Assembly (NCBI GenBank): GCA_964516135.1
Contig: CAZEWN010000010.1
Coordinates: forward strand, 30,257 to 94,256
Direction of reading: 5' to 3'
DNA: 64,000 nt
From: 34-65-8 sp964516135
GTDB taxonomy: Bacteria > Pseudomonadota > Alphaproteobacteria > Sphingomonadales > Sphingomonadaceae
The notes beneath the pieces were generated by a model. That model did not search any database and was not told the DNA's origin. It worked only from the letters and a program-made list of their open reading frames with translations. How positions within the stretch are numbered: position 1 is the first letter of the stretch; each line of letters begins with the position of its first letter. Positions 42,573 to 50,801 of the stretch are shown here, one piece after another. The position numbers were made by a program, and so were the translations under genes.

Positions 42573-43834
42573 TCCGGCACCCGTTCGGCATCCATGATCG
42601 CGGCAGCGTCAATCCGGTCGGCAACGACGGCGAAACGATCGCCATCAACCAGCACCTCCGCCACGAACCCGCGTGAATTGTAGGAACTCGCCATGGTGGC
42701 GCCATAGGCGCCGGCGGTGCGGAACACGGCAAGATCGCCCGCGACCAGCGCATCGCATTCGCGGTCGGTGGCGAAGGTATCGCCGGTTTCGCAAATCGGC
42801 CCCACGATATTCGCCGTCATCTGATCGCCGGTCGGCTCAACCGCATCGAAGTCGTGCCATGCGCCGTACAGCGCGGGGCGGGCGAGATCGTTCATCGCCG
42901 CGTCGACGATCACGAACGGCGGGCCATTTCCGCCACGCTTCACGCGCACCACGCGGGTGAGCAACACGCCGGCATTGCCGGCGATCACCCGCCCTGGCTC
43001 GAAGGTGAGCCGCACGTCCCAGTCCGCCGTCGCGCGCGCGACCATCGCGCCGTATTCGGCCGGGGAGGGCATGATGTCGCCAGCCTTGTAAGGCACTCCA
43101 AGCCCACCACCCAGGTCCACATGGGTGACTGCGTGCCCGGCTCGGCGCAGATCGGCAATCAGCCCGTCGACCTTGGCAAACGCGGTTTCCAGTGGTTCGA
43201 GTTCGCTCAATTGGCTGCCGATGTGGATGGCAATGCCGCGCAAGGCGAGCCCTTCCAGGCCGGCCAGTTCGCCATACACCTCGACCGCGCGCATCAGCGG
43301 CACGCCAAATTTGTTTTCCGCCTTGCCCGTCGAGATCTTGGCATGGGTGCGGGCATCGACATCGGGGTTGACCCGCAGGCAAGCCGGTGCCGCGATCCCG
43401 CGCGCGGCGGCCAGCTCCGCGAGTTCGCGGCCTTCCTCGCGCGATTCGATGTTGAACTGGCCGATGCCTACGTCCAGCCCGAGTTCGAGCTCGGCCCGGG
43501 TTTTGCCCACACCTGAAAACACGATCTTGTCCGGCGTCATGCCTGCCGCCAACGCGCGGCGCAGCTCGCCGCCCGAAACGACATCGGCGCCGAAGCCCTG
43601 CCGCTGCAACACGCGCAGCACGGCGAGGTTGGGATTGGCCTTGACCGCGAATGCGATCAGCGGCCCCTCGCTCGCTTCGCCCAGCGGTGCCAATGCCTCG
43701 CGAAACACGCGCGCATGGCGTTCCAGCGTCGCGCGCGAATAGACATAGACTGGCGTACCCACCGCCTCGGCAATGCAGGGCAGCGGCACGTCCTCGGCGT
43801 GCAGCACGCCGTCGATCAGGCGGAAATGGTCCAT
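42560..43834 (-). CDS. lysA: Diaminopimelate decarboxylase
   Basis: Last step of lysine synthesis. 424 residues; PLP-binding TIM barrel with the PLP Lys in IAFAVKANPN near residue 60, HIGSQLSELEP, the glycine-rich GGGLGVPY and the C-terminal ICETGDTFATDRECDAL and YGATMASSYNSRG. It is in the operon argH-lipoprotein-lysA-siroheme module, 12 bases after the lipoprotein stop. Confidence 0.97.
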   Translation of the reverse strand: MDHFRLIDGVLHAEDVPLPCIAEAVGTPVYVYSRATLERHARVFREALAPLGEASEGPLIAFAVKANPNLAVLRVLQRQGFGADVVSGGELRRALAAGMTPDKIVFSGVGKTRAELELGLDVGIGQFNIESREEGRELAELAAARGIAAPACLRVNPDVDARTHAKISTGKAENKFGVPLMRAVEVYGELAGLEGLALRGIAIHIGSQLSELEPLETAFAKVDGLIADLRRAGHAVTHVDLGGGLGVPYKAGDIMPSPAEYGAMVARATADWDVRLTFEPGRVIAGNAGVLLTRVVRVKRGGNGPPFVIVDAAMNDLARPALYGAWHDFDAVEPTGDQMTANIVGPICETGDTFATDRECDALVAGDLAVFRTAGAYGATMASSYNSRGFVAEVLVDGDRFAVVADRIDAAAIMDAERVPEWLD

Positions 43835-43846
43835 CGTCGGCTCAGT

Positions 43847-44095
43847 TCATTCAGGGGGGAGGTCGAACGGATCGTCCTCCCGCTCTTCCGAGCGGCGGCG
43901 CAGTTCGACGTTGCGTTCGGGTGATGCTTGCGTCGGTGGTTCGAGCAGTTCATCGACCGTCTTGGGTTGGGTGGACCCGACAGGCGCCACGGGCAGGTTC
44001 TGGCCCTGACGCGGCTCGAGCGTGGCCCGCTGACCGCACCCGGCAAGCAGGGCGAGCGAAGCGAAGCTGATGAAGGTGGCAAGCGGGCGGGGCAT
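43847..44095 (-). CDS. Small lipoprotein between argH and lysA
   Basis: 82 residues. Lipoprotein signal with lipobox LALLAGC near residue 20, then a charged, proline-rich, probably unstructured tail. Small lipoproteins of the LptM type (which assists LptD assembly) occupy the same position upstream of lysA in many proteobacteria, and this may be one; the tail sequence is not conserved enough to decide. The ATG shares one base with the argH stop. Confidence 0.8.
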   Translation of the reverse strand: MPRPLATFISFASLALLAGCGQRATLEPRQGQNLPVAPVGSTQPKTVDELLEPPTQASPERNVELRRRSEEREDDPFDLPPE

Positions 44096-45510
44096 CAATC
44101 CTCCATCCCCAGCGCCTTGCGCGCCGCGGCGACCTGTTCCCGTACCCGCTCTGGTGCGGTTCCGCCATAGCTGGCGCGCGATGCGACCGATGCATCGACC
44201 GACAGCGCGGCAAACACGCGGTCGTCAATGCGGGTATCGATTGCCTGAAGGTCGGCGAGTGACAGCGCGTCGAGCGGCGCGCCACGGCTCTCCGCCAGCT
44301 TCACCGCCGCCCCGGTAATGTGATGTGCCTCGCGAAACGGGATGTTCGCAGCACGCACCAGCCAGTCGGCCAGGTCGGTAGCGGTGGCATAGCCCAGCTC
44401 GGCGGCCGCGCGCATCCGGTCGGTGCGGAACTCGGTATCGGCGACCATGCCGGTCATCGCCGCGATCGACAGCGCCAGCAGCCCGGCGGCTTCGAACACC
44501 GGCGGCTTGTCGTCCTGCATGTCCTTCGAATAGGCGAGCGGCAGCCCCTTCATCGTCACCGACAGCGCGGTCAGGCAGCCCATGATCCGCCCGGCGTGGC
44601 CGCGCACCAGTTCGGCCGCGTCGGGGTTCTTCTTCTGTGGCATTATCGAGCTGCCAGTGCTGAGCGCATCGGGCAGTCGCACGAAGCTATAGGGCTGGCT
44701 TGCCCAGATGATCATCTCTTCCGCCAGGCGGCTCAGGTGCAGCGCGCACTGGCTGGCGGCCTGGAGATAATCGAGCGCGAAATCACGGTCGGACACCGCA
44801 TCAAGGCTGTTCGCGGTTGGCCGGTCGAACCCAAGCGCCGCGCTGGTCGCCTCCCGGTCCAGCGGGAAGCCCGTGCCGGCCAGCGCAGCCGAACCAAGCG
44901 GACATTCGTTCATCCGGACGCGCGCATCGGCAAAGCGGCTGCGATCGCGGCGAAACATCTCGTAATAGGCGAGCAGGTGATGGCCCAGCGTCACCGGCTG
45001 CGCCGTCTGCAGGTGGGTGAACCCGGGCATGATGCTGGCTGCGTGTTGTTCCGCGCGCAGCACCAGTGCGCGCTGCAGCGAGGCGAGGCCCGCATCGGCA
45101 TCGTCCATCGCCTGGCGCACCCACAGGCGGAAATCGGTCGCGACCTGGTCGTTGCGGCTGCGCGCGGTGTGCAGGCGCCCCGCCACCGGTCCGATGAGTT
45201 CCGCGAGCCTGCTCTCGATGGTCATGTGGATGTCCTCGAGATCCCAATCCTCAGGTACGCCGTTCCGCTCGTAATCGCTGGCGATCGTGTCCAGCCCCCC
45301 GATGATGGAGCGTGCATCCTCGCCGCTGACGATCCCCTGTGCCGCCAGCATCGCGACATGCGCCTTCGATCCGGCGATATCCTGGCGCCACAGCGCCTTG
45401 TCGAATGGGATCGAGGCGTTGATTTCGCGCATGATCGCGCTAGGTCCGGCTGCGAACCTGCCACCCCACATCCGGTTGGAGCCTGCCTTGTCGTCCCGTT
45501 CGTCGCTCAC
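44095..45510 (-). CDS. argH: Argininosuccinate lyase
   Basis: Last step of arginine synthesis. About 471 residues. Aspartase/fumarase superfamily: NRMWGGRF start, HTARSRNDQVATDFRLWVR, TQPVTLGHHLLAYYEM, and the signature GSSIMPQKKNPDAAELVRG. The GTG at 45510 gives VSDERDDKAGSNRMWGGRF, the usual N-terminal extension; ATG 45471 is the shorter option. With the GTG start the gene overlaps the divergent tlpA-like gene start by 23 bases. Longer frames upstream are unlikely. Confidence 0.93.
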   Translation of the reverse strand: MSDERDDKAGSNRMWGGRFAAGPSAIMREINASIPFDKALWRQDIAGSKAHVAMLAAQGIVSGEDARSIIGGLDTIASDYERNGVPEDWDLEDIHMTIESRLAELIGPVAGRLHTARSRNDQVATDFRLWVRQAMDDADAGLASLQRALVLRAEQHAASIMPGFTHLQTAQPVTLGHHLLAYYEMFRRDRSRFADARVRMNECPLGSAALAGTGFPLDREATSAALGFDRPTANSLDAVSDRDFALDYLQAASQCALHLSRLAEEMIIWASQPYSFVRLPDALSTGSSIMPQKKNPDAAELVRGHAGRIMGCLTALSVTMKGLPLAYSKDMQDDKPPVFEAAGLLALSIAAMTGMVADTEFRTDRMRAAAELGYATATDLADWLVRAANIPFREAHHITGAAVKLAESRGAPLDALSLADLQAIDTRIDDRVFAALSVDASVASRASYGGTAPERVREQVAAARKALGMED

Positions 45511-46054
45511 GCTCGCTGCCTTGGCCCTGCTATTGGCGGGATGCGATAGGCAAGCGCCCGACCCAGCGCAAGGCGAGGGCACGTTGGCCGACGACAAGCA
45601 GGTCTTGCCTGGCCAGATCGACCGCGCCAGCGCGGGCGCGCTGATGCCCGCGCTCACGCTCGTCGACGGGGCGGGCCGCGAACTGAACCTCGGCGCTTTG
45701 CAGGGGCAGCCGGTGCTTATCAACCTGTGGGCGACGTGGTGCGCGCCCTGCGTGGTCGAGATGCCGCAACTGGACGAACTGGCGGGCGAACTTGACGGCG
45801 TGGTCCGGGTGGTGACTGTCAGCCAGGACCTCCAGGGCGCGGCGGTGGTTGCCCCGTTCTTCGACAAGGGCGGGTATCGGCATCTCGAACCGTGGCTCGA
45901 CCAGGACGGCGCAGTTGCCTTCCGGGTGGAAAGCGACGTTCTCCCAACGACGATCCTTTACGACGCCTCGGGCCGCGAGGTCTGGCGCGTGGTCGGCGAA
46001 TACAACTGGTCGGGCGCGGCAGCGCGCGAAGCGGTGGCGGAAGGGGCGGAATAG
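45488..46054 (+). CDS. TlpA-like thiol:disulfide lipoprotein
   Basis: 188 residues. TTG 45488 gives a lipoprotein signal, SLTLAALALLLAGC, and TTG 45476 is an alternative. The thioredoxin domain has LINLWATWCAPCVVEMPQLDEL with CAPC active site and PTTILYDASGREVWRV (cis-Pro). Probably a periplasmic reductase for cytochrome c maturation or cysteine reduction. Transcribed divergently from argH; tRNA-Val follows downstream on the opposite strand. Confidence 0.88.
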   Translation: MSSRSSLTLAALALLLAGCDRQAPDPAQGEGTLADDKQVLPGQIDRASAGALMPALTLVDGAGRELNLGALQGQPVLINLWATWCAPCVVEMPQLDELAGELDGVVRVVTVSQDLQGAAVVAPFFDKGGYRHLEPWLDQDGAVAFRVESDVLPTTILYDASGREVWRVVGEYNWSGAAAREAVAEGAE

Positions 46055-46073
46055 GACCGTCGCCTGTCTTAAC

Positions 46074-46149
46074 TGGTGGGCGGTGACGGGCTCGAACCGC
46101 CGACCCTCTCGGTGTAAACGAGATGCTCTACCAACTGAGCTAACCGCCC
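46074..46149 (-). tRNA. tRNA-Val (anticodon TAC)
   Basis: A 76-nt cloverleaf with encoded CCA on the minus strand. Acceptor GGGCGGT/ACCGCCC, D arm GCTC...GAGC, anticodon arm TCTCG-TTTACAC-CGAGA (anticodon TAC), T arm GGCGG-TTCGAGC-CCGTC. Confidence 0.97.
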
Positions 46150-46293
46150 CACGGCGCGGACCGGCGATTTAGCGCGCTTTCGCTGCGGGTCAATGGGCAG
46201 CGTCTGTAAGGACTATCAAGCCGCGTCCGAAACGGCTTCTTAACCATGCCCTGCTAGGCCGCAGGAAGAAAATGCAAACGTTTGGTGGTCGGC

Positions 46294-46665
46294 ATGAAAA
46301 CGGTTCTGGTTGCGGATGACGAACCCCTGCTCACCGAGCTGCTGGAATACCGCCTGGCGGCGCGCAATTACCTTCCCGTCGTGGCGCACGACGGGCGCGA
46401 GGCGCTGTCGCGGCTGGACGAATGCGAACCTGATGCCGTGGTACTCGACGCGATGATGCCGGTGCATGACGGGTTCGAGGTGCTGCGCCGGATACGGGCG
46501 TCGAACAAACACGCCGCGATCCCCGTGATCATGCTTACTGCACGGCGCGGCGAGAAAGACGTGCTCGAAGCGCTGGAGATCGGCGCGAACGACTATCTGG
46601 TGAAACCCTTCATGCCCGAAGAGCTGCTCGCGCGGCTGGCACGGCTGCTCAAAGGCAACCCGTGA
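46294..46665 (+). CDS. Single-domain response regulator
   Basis: 123 residues, a receiver domain only: DDE at 8-10, phospho-acceptor D52 in VVLDAMMP, Thr in MLTARRG and Lys in YLVKPF. There is no output domain, so it would act through protein contacts or a phosphorelay. The start MKTVLVADDEP was chosen. It overlaps the YaiO gene by 4 bases and leads an operon with an outer-membrane protein, a HEAT protein and a glycosyltransferase. Confidence 0.92.
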   Translation: MKTVLVADDEPLLTELLEYRLAARNYLPVVAHDGREALSRLDECEPDAVVLDAMMPVHDGFEVLRRIRASNKHAAIPVIMLTARRGEKDVLEALEIGANDYLVKPFMPEELLARLARLLKGNP

Positions 46666-47702
46666 CTTGTCCTTCCACGGCGCGCCTTGGCCGTTTGACC
46701 CTTGCGCTTCTTCCGGTCGCGATAGGCTTCGCGGCCCCCGCAGCGGGGCAGGCTGACAGCCCTTATGACCAGGCGGTCGCCGCGCGTCAGGCCGGGGATC
46801 CGCAAACCGCGATCGCACTCCTCGCACCTTGGGTCGCGGCGCACCCCGACGATGTCGATGCGCGGCTCCAGCTTGCCTATACCCGGTTGGCGCTTGACGA
46901 CATCGACGGTGCTGAAACGGATTTTCGCCGCGTGCTGGCCAGCGCGCCTGATTACGCCGACGCGCGTGATGGGCTGGCGCTGATCGCGCGGCGCCGCGCG
47001 AGACCGGGTCCGGCGGCCGGCTTCGTGGCCATCGAGGGTGCGCTGAGCGAAGTATCGAGCCAGGTTTCGGACTGGCGCGAACTGGCGCTTGCCGCGGTGA
47101 TCCCGGTGGGGCGATCCACGACGCTCGACCTGCGGGGCGCGCACTATCGCCGGTTCGGCGTCGACGACAGTGAAGTGGAGGCCGGCGTCACAGTGGCGGC
47201 ATCGCCGGACACCTGGTTGCGCGCGGGCGCTTCCGTGACGCCGAACGCGGATTTTCGCCCGCGGCGCGGCGTGCACGCAGGGATAGACCACCGCGTGGTG
47301 GACCGGCGCGGTGCGACGGTGATCGGGCTCGACCTGCGCCATCGCGCCTTTCCCGCGCAGGCCGTCGTTTCCGTCGAACCACATCTGACCCGTCACTTCG
47401 CTGACGGGCGCACCAGCCTGACAGTGCGCGCAAGCGGGACCTTCGCCCGGGATTCCGGGCTCGTGCCCGGCGTTCTCGTACGCGCCGACCACGCGCCGCG
47501 CGAGCGGCTGCGCCTGTTCGCTGGCGCGGCAATCGGCGCGGACACCGAACTGGGTGTCGTCACGCGCACGCGGGCCGCGTTTGCGGGCGCCGAATTGCCA
47601 CTGGCCCGGCGCGTTGCCATGACCCTGTCCGGCGCGCGCGAATGGCGCGGCGACGGGATCAACCGGAGCGAGGGGCGGATAGGGCTCAAGCTCGGGTTCT
47701 AG
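46662..47702 (+). CDS. YaiO-like outer-membrane protein with TPR
   Basis: 346 residues. Signal peptide to about residue 30 (GFAAPAAGQA); TPR-like repeats (AVAARQAGDPQTAIALLAPWVAAHPDDVDARLQLAYTRLALDD are typical) to about residue 110; then a beta-barrel domain ending in the C-terminal GRIGLKLGF (terminal Phe, as for outer-membrane barrels). YaiO-type proteins are found with exopolysaccharide synthesis genes. The GTG start overlaps the response regulator stop. Confidence 0.82.
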   Translation: MTCPSTARLGRLTLALLPVAIGFAAPAAGQADSPYDQAVAARQAGDPQTAIALLAPWVAAHPDDVDARLQLAYTRLALDDIDGAETDFRRVLASAPDYADARDGLALIARRRARPGPAAGFVAIEGALSEVSSQVSDWRELALAAVIPVGRSTTLDLRGAHYRRFGVDDSEVEAGVTVAASPDTWLRAGASVTPNADFRPRRGVHAGIDHRVVDRRGATVIGLDLRHRAFPAQAVVSVEPHLTRHFADGRTSLTVRASGTFARDSGLVPGVLVRADHAPRERLRLFAGAAIGADTELGVVTRTRAAFAGAELPLARRVAMTLSGAREWRGDGINRSEGRIGLKLGF

Positions 47703-47705
47703 CCG

Positions 47706-48737
47706 ATGGATGCCCTCGTCGCCCTGTGGAACGTTTCGCTCATCCTGTGCTCGCTCGGTGCGTTGGCGCTCGTCTCGCTGATCATGGCGCGCTGGCTGAG
47801 CGCGCGCGCGGAGCAGCGGCGATTGGCCGCGCGCAGGGCAGTGCTGCCGGTGCTGTTGGGCAACGACGAACGCTTGGTCCAGGGCCCGACAACCGGCGCC
47901 GCCGCTGACGTGGCGATGGATCTGACGATTGAGCTTGCGGAACTGATGCGTGGCTCGGATGGGGATGCAATGCTGCGCGCCGCCAAGGCGCTCGATGTGC
48001 CGCGCCATCTCGAGCGCAGGCTCCGTTCACTGGCCGCGCAGGAACGTCTCAACGCGGCCGAAACGCTCGCGCTGTTCGACGATCATGCCCATGCCGCGGA
48101 ACAGGCACTCGATGATCGTGATCCCGCGGTTCGGCTGGGCGCGGCGCTGGCGCTCGCGCACCGCGAGGAGGGGCCCGAACCCGGTGATATCCTGCGCAAG
48201 CTGCGCGCCGGCGTGGAAGAGCATTCGCTGATGCTGGTCCCGCTGATGCGGGATTTCGCTGCGCGCGACCCAGCGGTCGTTGCCGGGATTGTGCACAATG
48301 AATCGCTGACCGACGAAGCGCGGCTCTCGGCCATCGAGGCGCTGGCCGACCATGGCCATGCTCACGTCACCCGGATCGTCGCGGTGGCGGCGCAGCACAG
48401 CTTCCCGCCGCACCTCGAGCAGCGCCTGATCGTCGCGCTCGGACGGACACGGCATCCAGCGGCCCGCGGACCGATCGCGGCGGCGATGAAAAGCGCCACG
48501 CCATTGGTGCGCGCTGCGGCGGCGGAGGCGGCCGGGCGCGCTGGCCTGATCGACATGGCGCCCGAATTGCGTGCCATGCTTTCCGACAACGAATGGATCG
48601 TGCGATTTCGTTCGGCCGAAGCACTGTTCGCGCTTGGCGCGGCAGGTATGCAGCAGCTGCGCGCTGCCGCTGGCCATGACGGGCCTGTGGCGCGGCACGC
48701 GGCACGGACGATGCTCGCGGAAAGGGCGGCGGGATGA
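47706..48737 (+). CDS. Membrane-anchored HEAT-repeat protein
   Basis: 343 residues: one N-terminal transmembrane segment (ALWNVSLILCSLGALALVSLIMA) and a series of alpha-helical repeats (DPAVRLGAALALAHRE, SDNEWIVRFRSAEALFALGA), the HEAT/PBS-lyase repeat pattern. Likely a cytoplasmic scaffold between its operon partners, the YaiO-like protein and the GT2. It overlaps the GT2 start by 4 bases. Specific function unknown. Confidence 0.85.
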   Translation: MDALVALWNVSLILCSLGALALVSLIMARWLSARAEQRRLAARRAVLPVLLGNDERLVQGPTTGAAADVAMDLTIELAELMRGSDGDAMLRAAKALDVPRHLERRLRSLAAQERLNAAETLALFDDHAHAAEQALDDRDPAVRLGAALALAHREEGPEPGDILRKLRAGVEEHSLMLVPLMRDFAARDPAVVAGIVHNESLTDEARLSAIEALADHGHAHVTRIVAVAAQHSFPPHLEQRLIVALGRTRHPAARGPIAAAMKSATPLVRAAAAEAAGRAGLIDMAPELRAMLSDNEWIVRFRSAEALFALGAAGMQQLRAAAGHDGPVARHAARTMLAERAAG

Positions 48738-50170
48738 TCGGTCACTTCCTGCCCGGCGCCCAGGGCTGGCTGGTTTCGTCCGCCGAAGCGATCGCCACCG
48801 TGGTGATCGTCACCGGACTGCTGCAAACCGGGTTCTATCTGGTGCAGCTGGCCTACGCCGGGGTGGCGCTGGCGAGCCGTCCACCCGTTTCGCGCAGCGC
48901 CACGTTATGGCGGCGCTATTCGGAGCAGGCACCCGCCATCTCGGTGCTCGCCCCTGCATTCAACGAGGAGATGACCATCGTCGAAAGCGTGCGGTCACTG
49001 CTCGCGTTGCAGTACCCGGATTTCGAGGTGGTCGTGGTCAACGATGGTTCGACCGATGCGACCCTCGAACGGCTGATCGCGCACTTTGGGCTGCGGCCGG
49101 TCGAGCGTTATGTCGACGATTCGGTCAAGCATGCGCCTATCCGGGGGTTTTACGCCTCGCGCGACGTGCCGCGCCTCGTGGTGGTCGACAAGGTCAACGG
49201 CGGAGGCAAGGCGGACGCGCTCAATGCCGCGATCAATTGCAGCCGGTCGGAACTGGTCTGCGCGATCGACGCGGATTCAATCCTGGAGGATGACGCGCTG
49301 CTGCGGGTGGTCCGCCCCTTCATCGACGAGCCGCAACTCACAGTGGCAGCGGGCGGCTCGATCCGCATCGTCAACGGTTGCCGAGTCGATGCCGGTCGCG
49401 TGGTCGAGGTACGCCTGCCGCGCAGCTACCTCGCGCTGGTTCAGATCATGGAATATCTACGCGCCTTCCTGATGGCGCGGCTGGCGCTCGGCCGAATGCA
49501 GGTGCTGACAGTGATTTCGGGCGCATTCGGCCTGTTTCGGCGCGACGTGATGGTCGAGATCGGTGGTTACGACGACACCACCGTGGGGGAGGACATGGAA
49601 CTGGTGGTGCGTCTCCATCGCCACATGCGTGATCGCAAGCGGGATTATCGGATCGAGTTTATCGCCGAGCCGGTCTGCTGGACCGAATGTCCCGAAACCC
49701 TGGCCGACCTGGGCAGGCAACGTGCGCGCTGGCAGCGCGGCGCGCTCGAAACCTTCGTCCGCTATCGCGACATGACATTCAACCCCAAGTACGGACGGGT
49801 CGGTTTCATTGGTTTCGGGCAAATCCTGCTAGTGGATGTGCTGGGCCCGCTGATCGAGGTGATCGGGTATATTCTGCTGCCACTGTTGTGGGCGCTGGGG
49901 CTTCTGGCGCTGCCGTGGGTGCTTGGATTTCTGGCGGTGACCTTCACCTTCGGGATCTTCATTTCGATGGCCACGCTGGTACTGGAAGAATTGCAGTTGC
50001 GCCGCTTTACCAAAGTGCGCGAACTCGTGATCCTCGCACTGATCGCGGTGATCGAGAACCTGGGTTACCGCCAACTGTCCAACATCTGGCGGCTTCAAGG
50101 TTGGTGGCATTTCCTTCGCAAGAAGCAGGGCTGGGGCGCGATGACGCGCAAGGGTTTCGCAACCAGCTAG
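48734..50170 (+). CDS. Family 2 glycosyltransferase, exopolysaccharide synthase-like
   Basis: 478 residues. A transmembrane N-terminus, the cytoplasmic GT2 domain with ISVLAPAFNEEMTIVESVRSLLALQYPDFEVVVVNDGSTD (diagnostic start), donor-binding CAIDADSI, EDMELVVRLHRHM and the QxxRW motif in GRQRARWQRGALE, then several C-terminal helices. Resembles processive synthases such as PgaC/hyaluronan or cellulose-type. It ends on the last bases shared with the convergent Hpt gene. Polymer unknown. Confidence 0.9.
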   Translation: MIGHFLPGAQGWLVSSAEAIATVVIVTGLLQTGFYLVQLAYAGVALASRPPVSRSATLWRRYSEQAPAISVLAPAFNEEMTIVESVRSLLALQYPDFEVVVVNDGSTDATLERLIAHFGLRPVERYVDDSVKHAPIRGFYASRDVPRLVVVDKVNGGGKADALNAAINCSRSELVCAIDADSILEDDALLRVVRPFIDEPQLTVAAGGSIRIVNGCRVDAGRVVEVRLPRSYLALVQIMEYLRAFLMARLALGRMQVLTVISGAFGLFRRDVMVEIGGYDDTTVGEDMELVVRLHRHMRDRKRDYRIEFIAEPVCWTECPETLADLGRQRARWQRGALETFVRYRDMTFNPKYGRVGFIGFGQILLVDVLGPLIEVIGYILLPLLWALGLLALPWVLGFLAVTFTFGIFISMATLVLEELQLRRFTKVRELVILALIAVIENLGYRQLSNIWRLQGWWHFLRKKQGWGAMTRKGFATS

Positions 50171-50439
50171 CCAGCCAGGTCGGCAAGCAGCGCATCGAGG
50201 CGGGCGGCGGCGGGCGCCATGTCCCGCCCATGTTCGGCGGCTGCTTCCAGCGCAAGGGCGGCCTCGCCGATGGCCGGATGTCCGAACATCGCGCCAAGCC
50301 CCGCCAGCTTGTGCGCGCGGAATTGGACGTCGGCCCTGTTGCCCGCGGCAAGGTCAGCGGCCAGTGCCGCGCGCTCCGCGCCCGCGCGCTGGGCGAAACG
50401 CGCGCTCAGTTCCGCCATCTTGTCGGTCAGCGCGTTCAT
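50167..50439 (-). CDS. Histidine phosphotransfer (Hpt) protein
   Basis: 90 residues, all alpha-helical. The Hpt motif RAHKLAGLGAMFG gives phosphoryl-accepting H43. The start MNALTDKMAE overlaps the preceding response regulator gene by 4 bases. It is the last member of the kinase-receiver-Hpt operon and shares 4 bases, tail to tail, with the glycosyltransferase gene. Confidence 0.85.
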   Translation of the reverse strand: MNALTDKMAELSARFAQRAGAERAALAADLAAGNRADVQFRAHKLAGLGAMFGHPAIGEAALALEAAAEHGRDMAPAAARLDALLADLAG

Positions 50440-50801
50440 GGGATCAGCGCCCGGACACGCGCCGCCAGCGTGACGGGATCGAATGGTTTCGCGATCACCC
50501 CGACCGCGTCGAGAGTGGCGAAGTTCTGAAGTTCCGATTGCTGAGCGCGCGCAGTGATGAAGATCACCGGAAGCGCGGCGAGCGTGGGAATCCGCCTGAT
50601 ATGGCCAAGCAAGGTCGGCCCGTCCATTTCGGGCATCATCACATCGAGCAACGCGATGTCCGCGCGCCATCGGGATAGGAGTGCCAGCGCCGCCTTTCCC
50701 GATGCCGCCGTCCGAACCTCGAACCCCGGGTCGAGGCCCAGCGACAGTTCGGCGATCTCGCGGATATCCGGCTCGTCGTCGACGTAGAGCACCCTTGTCA
50801 T
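50436..50801 (-). CDS. Single-domain response regulator of the kinase operon
   Basis: 121 residues. Receiver only: DDE at 8-10, D53 in IALLDVMMPEMDG, Thr in FITARAQ, Lys in VIAKPFDP. Overlaps both neighbours by 4 bases. With the kinase and Hpt it forms a His-Asp-His-Asp phosphorelay, whose final output could be the receiver at 46294. Confidence 0.92.
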   Translation of the reverse strand: MTRVLYVDDEPDIREIAELSLGLDPGFEVRTAASGKAALALLSRWRADIALLDVMMPEMDGPTLLGHIRRIPTLAALPVIFITARAQQSELQNFATLDAVGVIAKPFDPVTLAARVRALIP

